From a virus, in IMG/VR virus record IMGVR_UViG_3300031227_000371, positions 1 to 25,887 of that record: 25,887 nt of DNA; one strand, 5' to 3'. Positions 23,439 through 25,887 of the stretch are shown one piece after another (position 1 is the first letter of the stretch; each line of letters opens with the position of its first letter). A program made the translations under genes and the position numbers. The notes below the pieces were generated by a model that saw only the letters and a program-made list of their open reading frames with translations, did not search any database and was not told the DNA's origin.

Positions 23439-23452
23439 GATTCCTTTCTTCG

Positions 23453-23490
23453 GAAAAATCAAGAGGGGCTTCCGCGTAAGAGAACCCCTC
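23453..23490 (-). terminator. Rho-independent terminator ending the early transcript
   Basis: In minus-strand RNA, GAGGGG (23485-23490) pairs with CCCCTC (23463-23468); the stem extends by a U-G and a U-A pair and closes on a short loop. It is followed by UUGAUUUUU. On the plus strand the U-G pair would be a C-A mismatch, and no T-run follows, so it acts for leftward transcription. It lies 16 bases past the stop of the 77-residue gene. Confidence 0.75.
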
Positions 23491-23506
23491 CTGGTCCGGG
23501 TTGTTT

Positions 23507-23740
23507 TTAGATGTCCCGAATGTACGCTGGCCGTTTACCTGATAACCCACCGGCCTCTTTGACCTGTTGAACGAAGACCGCGCAGTTTGTTCCTTCTGGC
23601 TCTGTTGCCGCGCATTTCTCCATTGCTTTACGAGCGCGGTGCTTCCCGGTCAAGGCGATCCCTGCTCCGATTGTTGAAAGAACAACTCCAACAATGATGA
23701 TCGTTTCGACTGCTCCTCTTTTGTTTAATTTCTTAAACAT
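23507..23740 (-). CDS. Small single-span membrane protein (77 aa)
   Basis: The best start is ATG at 23740, seven bases after AAGGAG; a longer frame to 23788 lacks a ribosome site. The product has a basic N-terminus (MFKKLNKRG), one hydrophobic segment (about residues 10-30: AVETIIIVGVVLSTIGAGIA), then a basic stretch KHRARKAMEKC and two Cys residues (about 42 and 52) that could form a disulfide. I do not recognise the family. It is the last gene before the early terminator. A holin- or spanin-like lysis role is possible but unsupported; an inner-membrane accessory protein is as likely. Confidence 0.6.
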   Translation of the reverse strand: MFKKLNKRGAVETIIIVGVVLSTIGAGIALTGKHRARKAMEKCAATEPEGTNCAVFVQQVKEAGGLSGKRPAYIRDI

Positions 23741-23768
23741 TGTGATTCTCCTTTGTAACGGTTGATCT

Positions 23769-23799
23769 ATATTAAATGCCCGAGGCATATTATTTTCAA
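23769..23799 (-). promoter_or_regulatory. Possible weak promoter before the 77-residue gene
   Basis: On the minus strand TTGAAA (23794-23799) is followed after 19 bases by TAATAT (23769-23774). Between them is a perfect inverted repeat ATGCC-TCG-GGCAT (23776-23788), which might be an operator. The spacer is longer than ideal, so this is weak. Confidence 0.25.
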
Positions 23800-23823
23800 A
23801 CCATCCTTATTTTTGAGCATTTG

Positions 23824-24444
23824 CTAATATTGTCCGGTTTTTATTTTATCAACGATTTGTGTGATAGTTTCACCAGTGTTTGAGTTAGAATAGATATGAT
23901 CTGCTAGAGTTGTTGCTTTTAGCTTTTGAGAGTTATTAACACCCCCACTTTCTTGTTTATCGTTATCTTTCATATCTTTCTTATATAGTGTGTCCTTCAT
24001 TTGTGACGTTTTAGGCACTTTTTGTCCTTCATTTGTGACACTACTGTCCTTTATTTGTGACAAACGTCTACTGTCCTTCATTTGTGACGTTTTCTGTTCA
24101 TAAGTCGAGTGCCATGAGTCATAATCCTTTTGAAGTGAATAGTTTGCAGTTTTGCACAGCTCATTCGGTTCTATGATAATCACATTTTTTATTAACAGGT
24201 TATTAACAGCCCTATGAATGACTCTTCTATCCAATTTTGTCCCAGGAACGCTCCGCTTTTCATGTCCAAAACCACGGCTGAAATGCTTGATTTGTAGATC
24301 AACTTTCTTCCTCGAAAACCCGTAGGTAAGGCGGATTATAAACATTAAAACCTGCCATTCCGGGCCAGTAAAGTTTGTTCGATATAATGCTTCGAGCAAT
24401 TCCTGGCTGAGTCTTACAAATCGGCTTGGCTGTGGATTCGCCAT
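23824..24444 (-). CDS. Replication initiator, lambda O-like N-terminal domain (206 aa)
   Basis: The start MANPQPSRFVRLSQELLEAL is the typical opening of phage replication protein O family (Phage_rep_O), followed by FTGPEWQVLMFIIRLTYGFS and a winged helix-turn-helix to about residue 115. The domain binds iterons at the origin. The second half is hydrophilic linker encoding the iterons themselves (residues about 119-151), then a short C-terminal helix ending TGETITQIVDKIKTGQY, which may recruit a helicase loader. Length 206 is shorter than lambda O (about 300), so the C-terminal domain is reduced. It starts one base after the HNH stop. No helicase or helicase loader gene is in the window; the host may supply them, or they lie further upstream. 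Confidence 0.75.
   Translation of the reverse strand: MANPQPSRFVRLSQELLEALYRTNFTGPEWQVLMFIIRLTYGFSRKKVDLQIKHFSRGFGHEKRSVPGTKLDRRVIHRAVNNLLIKNVIIIEPNELCKTANYSLQKDYDSWHSTYEQKTSQMKDSRRLSQIKDSSVTNEGQKVPKTSQMKDTLYKKDMKDNDKQESGGVNNSQKLKATTLADHIYSNSNTGETITQIVDKIKTGQY
23941..24088. other. Probable phage replication origin
   Basis: The iterons (23991-24088) are followed on the transcribed side by an A/T-rich, purine-biased stretch (about 23946-23990, starting CTATATAAGAAAGATATG on the minus strand) suitable for strand opening. This is the arrangement of phage lambda, where the origin lies inside gene O. The initiator gene carrying them has a Phage_rep_O domain, so ligand and site are in the same gene. 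Confidence 0.7.
23991..24088 (-). repeat. Four 17-bp iterons inside the replication gene
   Basis: The unit, read on the minus strand, is GTCACAAATGAAGGACA. Exact copies lie at 23991-24007, 24023-24039 and 24072-24088; the copy at 24045-24061 differs by one base (ATAAAGG). All point the same way. Start-to-start distances are 22, 27 and 32 bases, roughly two to three helical turns. Because 22 and 32 are not multiples of three, the copy at 24023 is read in a different frame (VTNEGQ) from the other three (TSQMKD or LSQIKD), so the repeat is conserved as DNA and not as protein. Confidence 0.9.
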
Positions 24445-24445
24445 A

Positions 24446-24760
24446 TCAATATTTCTCCGGGTTGTCTTTCATTTGTTGGTATGTCACTAAATTCCGCGTG
24501 ATAAGCGCATGATGATTCGGGCATAGGATGTGTGTGTCTAATCCTTCATGGTGCGTGTCGGTTGACAGTTTCCAACCGCAAATTACGCATGGCTCGCAGT
24601 CCATGTTTTTGCGCCTTTCCTTGTTTCTTTTGTTCAACCGGCTTCTTTCCCTGATCTTCAATAATTTACATTCCCAGGAACATACATTTTTCCTGGCATT
24701 TTTTGCTTCAAACCTATTCCTGCAAATAGCACATATCTTCCATTGAGCATAAATCGCCAC
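24446..24760 (-). CDS. HNH-type homing-like endonuclease (104 aa)
   Basis: Two metal-binding parts are visible. The first is C10-x2-C13 with C27 and C31 (CAICRNRF, VCSWEC). The second is the HNH-like core: C58-x2-C61 (CVICG), H70-H71 (DTHHEG) and C80-x2-H83 (LCPNHHALI). A very basic helix joins them. Such small proteins are usually freestanding homing-like nucleases in phages or packaging nucleases near terminases. The start is GTG (24758-24760), preceded by AAGGAG eight bases away and overlapping by one base a stub frame upstream. It sits between the methyltransferase and the replication gene. A neighbouring stub of the replication gene's start suggests it moved in there. Confidence 0.7.
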   Translation of the reverse strand: MAIYAQWKICAICRNRFEAKNARKNVCSWECKLLKIRERSRLNKRNKERRKNMDCEPCVICGWKLSTDTHHEGLDTHILCPNHHALITRNLVTYQQMKDNPEKY

Positions 24761-24804
24761 TATTTTATCTCCTTTACGAAATGTCTTGGTTGCGGGTTAG
24801 CCAT
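24760..24804 (-). pseudogene. 14-codon stub matching the start of the replication gene
   Basis: The frame reads MANPQPRHFVKEIK and then stops at TAG. Against the replication initiator start MANPQPSRFVRLSQ, 8 of the first 11 residues are identical, with one Lys/Arg exchange. At the eight shared residues five codons differ only silently, so this is a diverged homologous copy and not a recent duplication. It overlaps the methyltransferase by 8 bases and the HNH start by one. It may be a remnant left by HNH insertion or a translated leader coupling into HNH. Confidence 0.6.
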
Positions 24805-25630
24805 TATTTAATCTTTCAAACTCCATGATTTTTTGTCCAATGAAAGCCGTGCAAGCCATGACTTGGCCGTTTCCGAGTGCTTTAAGTCTGTCCACCCTGT
24901 CGGAACACCCATCAACCACTCTACAAATTCCGGGTTCAGTTGCCCAGTATTCTCTGATGCTTTCATAACATTTGCTTCCAGATAACCTTTTTCCAGATTG
25001 TGATAATAACTCTTGCTCCCCTTCGGCCCGCAGTTCCCTTCCCTTGCTCTTGGAGTTGGCCACATCTTCACTTGTGCTGTCAAATTTATTTGGCCTACTC
25101 CCGTTTTCTCCCGTCTTGCATTTATCGTTTCCATACTTTCTGTTGACTCGTTTGCCCTCGGAGTAGCCCACAACCCAAATTCGTTCTCGTCTATGGGCCG
25201 CCCCGAGAGCATGAGCCGGAAATACAAACGTCCGGCAGGCGTACCCTTCGCTTTCCAAATTAGAGAGTACATTGTCGAGGTATATTGGAATGATTCCAGA
25301 AACATTTTCGCCAACAACCCAAGTTGGTCTGACTTCTTTAATAACACGGAACATTTGCGGCCAGAGATTACGGTCATCTTCTTCGCCTCTTTGGTTCCCG
25401 GCAACGCTGAATGGCTGGCAAGGGAAGCCCCCTGCCACAATGTCAACTGGTTCGAGTTCTTTCCCTTTGAGCGTTTTGATGTCATGGTATTTCTCCGTTT
25501 CTGGAAATCTTAAATTTAAAATCTTTTGGCAATAATCATCAATCTCACATTGCCATCTAATATCGAAGCCGGCCATTAACCATCCTAAATCACCAAGTCC
25601 TGCGCCGCTGAAAAGACTGCCTAGTTTCAT
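24797..25630 (-). CDS. dcm: DNA (cytosine-5) methyltransferase (277 aa)
   Basis: The C5-methyltransferase motifs are in order: LFSGAGLGDLG at 6-16 (motif I, S-adenosylmethionine binding), GGFPCQPFSVAG at 67-78 with catalytic Cys71 (motif IV), ENV at 108-110 (motif VI), RRERIWVV at 147-154 (motif VIII) and RLKALGNGQV at 248-257 (motifs IX-X). The target-recognition region between motifs VIII and IX is short, so the whole protein is smaller than the usual 330-400 residues. It transfers a methyl group to C5 of cytosine; the target is unknown. No cognate restriction enzyme is nearby, so it is a solitary methyltransferase that probably protects phage DNA from host restriction. The ATG directly follows GGGGGGAGG. 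A second open frame lies inside it. Confidence 0.93.
   Translation of the reverse strand: MKLGSLFSGAGLGDLGWLMAGFDIRWQCEIDDYCQKILNLRFPETEKYHDIKTLKGKELEPVDIVAGGFPCQPFSVAGNQRGEEDDRNLWPQMFRVIKEVRPTWVVGENVSGIIPIYLDNVLSNLESEGYACRTFVFPAHALGAAHRRERIWVVGYSEGKRVNRKYGNDKCKTGENGSRPNKFDSTSEDVANSKSKGRELRAEGEQELLSQSGKRLSGSKCYESIREYWATEPGICRVVDGCSDRVDRLKALGNGQVMACTAFIGQKIMEFERLNNG
24808..25485 (-). CDS. Long second frame inside dcm (225 codons)
   Basis: This frame is shifted by one base relative to dcm and stays open for 225 codons, ending 11 bases before the dcm stop. It has its own ATG with CGGAG seven bases upstream. The product has several Trp-Pro motifs (LWATPRANE, MWPTPRARE), YSLIWKAKGTP, a RPIDENEFG stretch and GQLNPEFVEWLMGVPTGWTD near the end. 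I recall this peptide pattern as recurring in phage and bacterial proteins annotated near or within cytosine methyltransferases. The frame is therefore probably translated or at least constrained, but it could be an artefact of the conserved dcm sequence below it. Function unknown; no catalytic motif seen. Confidence 0.45.
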   Translation of the reverse strand: MTSKRSKGKNSNQLTLWQGASLASHSALPGTKEAKKMTVISGRKCSVLLKKSDQLGLLAKMFLESFQYTSTMYSLIWKAKGTPAGRLYFRLMLSGRPIDENEFGLWATPRANESTESMETINARREKTGVGQINLTAQVKMWPTPRAREGNCGPKGSKSYYHNLEKGYLEANVMKASENTGQLNPEFVEWLMGVPTGWTDLKHSETAKSWLARLSLDKKSWSLKD

Positions 25631-25639
25631 CCTCCCCCC

Positions 25640-25786
25640 TCAATCCATCAATAAAACATTGATCTGAATTAACCCGCTGAATAAATATAGAAATCCCTTG
25701 TTGACCTGTGAAGGATTCTGGCAGAAACAGATCCCTGAGGCGATAAAGAACGCTAATATTATTCCGGCTGGGAAGATGTATTTCAT
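25640..25786 (-). CDS. 48-residue two-helix membrane peptide
   Basis: The product reads MKYIFPAGIILAFFIASGIC at the start (helix about 3-22) and GFLYLFSGLIQINVLLM at the end (helix about 31-47) with a short polar loop between. Its ATG overlaps the stop of the upstream frame as ATGA, and dcm starts 9 bases after its stop, so it is part of a coupled early operon. Small two-helix peptides of phages may be holin-like or superinfection-exclusion peptides; the sequence does not decide. Confidence 0.55.
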   Translation of the reverse strand: MKYIFPAGIILAFFIASGICFCQNPSQVNKGFLYLFSGLIQINVLLMD

Positions 25787-25887
25787 GGCTTCACCACAAT
25801 CAATTCATGCTCGTTTGAGACTAGGGCTTTTCTGAGTTTTAATAAATCAGGTTCTCCATTGCTCCATATATCGCAATGCTCATATAC
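25783..25887 (-). CDS. Partial unknown gene at the right edge (last 34 codons)
   Basis: An open frame runs in from the window edge and stops at TGA (25783-25785), overlapping the next ATG as ATGA. The visible end reads EPDLLKLRKALVSNEHELIV, a charged helix-strand ending. Nothing can be said of its family. The overlap with the next gene supports it as real. Confidence 0.5.
   Translation of the reverse strand, partial: VYEHCDIWSNGEPDLLKLRKALVSNEHELIVVKP

Noticed and set aside
23507-23740. Prepilin-like reading of the 77-residue protein (KRG followed by a hydrophobic helix)
   Set aside because: The Glu is at position 3 after the Gly and not 5, and no pilus or prepilin peptidase gene is present, so the resemblance is too weak.
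23741-23788. An N-terminal extension of the 77-residue protein to an ATG at 23788
   Set aside because: The upstream ATG lies in an inverted repeat without a ribosome site, whereas ATG 23740 has AAGGAG seven bases before it.
1-25887. Search for tRNA genes, CRISPR arrays, insertion sequences, integrase and attachment sites
   Set aside because: I saw no cloverleaf, no regularly spaced repeats besides the iterons, no transposase or recombinase motif and no terminal direct repeats.

Overview
The window is a contiguous piece of a tailed double-stranded DNA phage or prophage. Every gene I can support is read on the minus strand, so transcription runs from the high-coordinate end to base 1. The virion set is a DNA-packaging terminase, portal, scaffold-like protein, capsid, head-tail adaptor, beta-propeller-like nozzle, Gly/Ala-rich ejection-type proteins and fibre/spike proteins. 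There is no tape measure, tail tube or sheath gene, so the virion is most likely short-tailed (podovirus-like, P22/T7 plan). No integrase, repressor, endolysin, tRNA, CRISPR or host gene is visible. An O-antigen polymerase/ligase-like membrane protein and several Sec-type signal peptides argue for a Gram-negative host; I cannot name the taxon.

Layout in transcription order. Early/replication end (25887 to about 23450): the tail of an unknown gene, a 48-residue two-helix membrane peptide, a C5-cytosine DNA methyltransferase with a long second open frame inside it, an HNH endonuclease preceded by a 14-codon stub resembling the start of the replication gene, a lambda-O-like replication initiator with four 17-bp iterons inside its coding sequence, a 77-residue membrane protein and a rho-independent terminator. 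Switch region (23441 to 23208): a 35-residue membrane peptide, a sigma70-like promoter and a 34-bp nested palindrome over its expected start site. Late operon (23207 to 1): small and large terminase, portal, small accessory genes including a zinc ribbon, scaffold-like protein, capsid, two exported proteins, adaptor, a Wzy/WaaL-like membrane protein, nozzle, signal-peptide fibre, a 73-residue protein, GNAT acetyltransferase, four ejection-type proteins, two coiled-coil proteins, a small beta protein, a second signal-peptide fibre with 95-residue repeats, a signal-peptide beta-helix spike, a 32-residue basic peptide and the start of one more gene. Late genes overlap or abut and I see no internal promoter, so they probably form one translationally coupled transcript.

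The most unusual points are: (1) five proteins of the virion cassette, including all three fibre/spike candidates, start with Sec-type signal peptides although phage assembly is cytoplasmic; (2) a Wzy_C-type polysaccharide polymerase/ligase sits inside the morphogenesis operon between adaptor and nozzle; together these suggest the phage places adhesive and glycan-modifying proteins on the host envelope during late infection; (3) a 15-bp hairpin separates a strong Shine-Dalgarno sequence from its start codon and would bring them together when folded; (4) replication iterons lie within the initiator gene with spacing that breaks the reading frame; and (5) the methyltransferase gene contains a 225-codon second frame with its own ribosome-binding site. 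Function calls come from motif recognition only; no database search was run.
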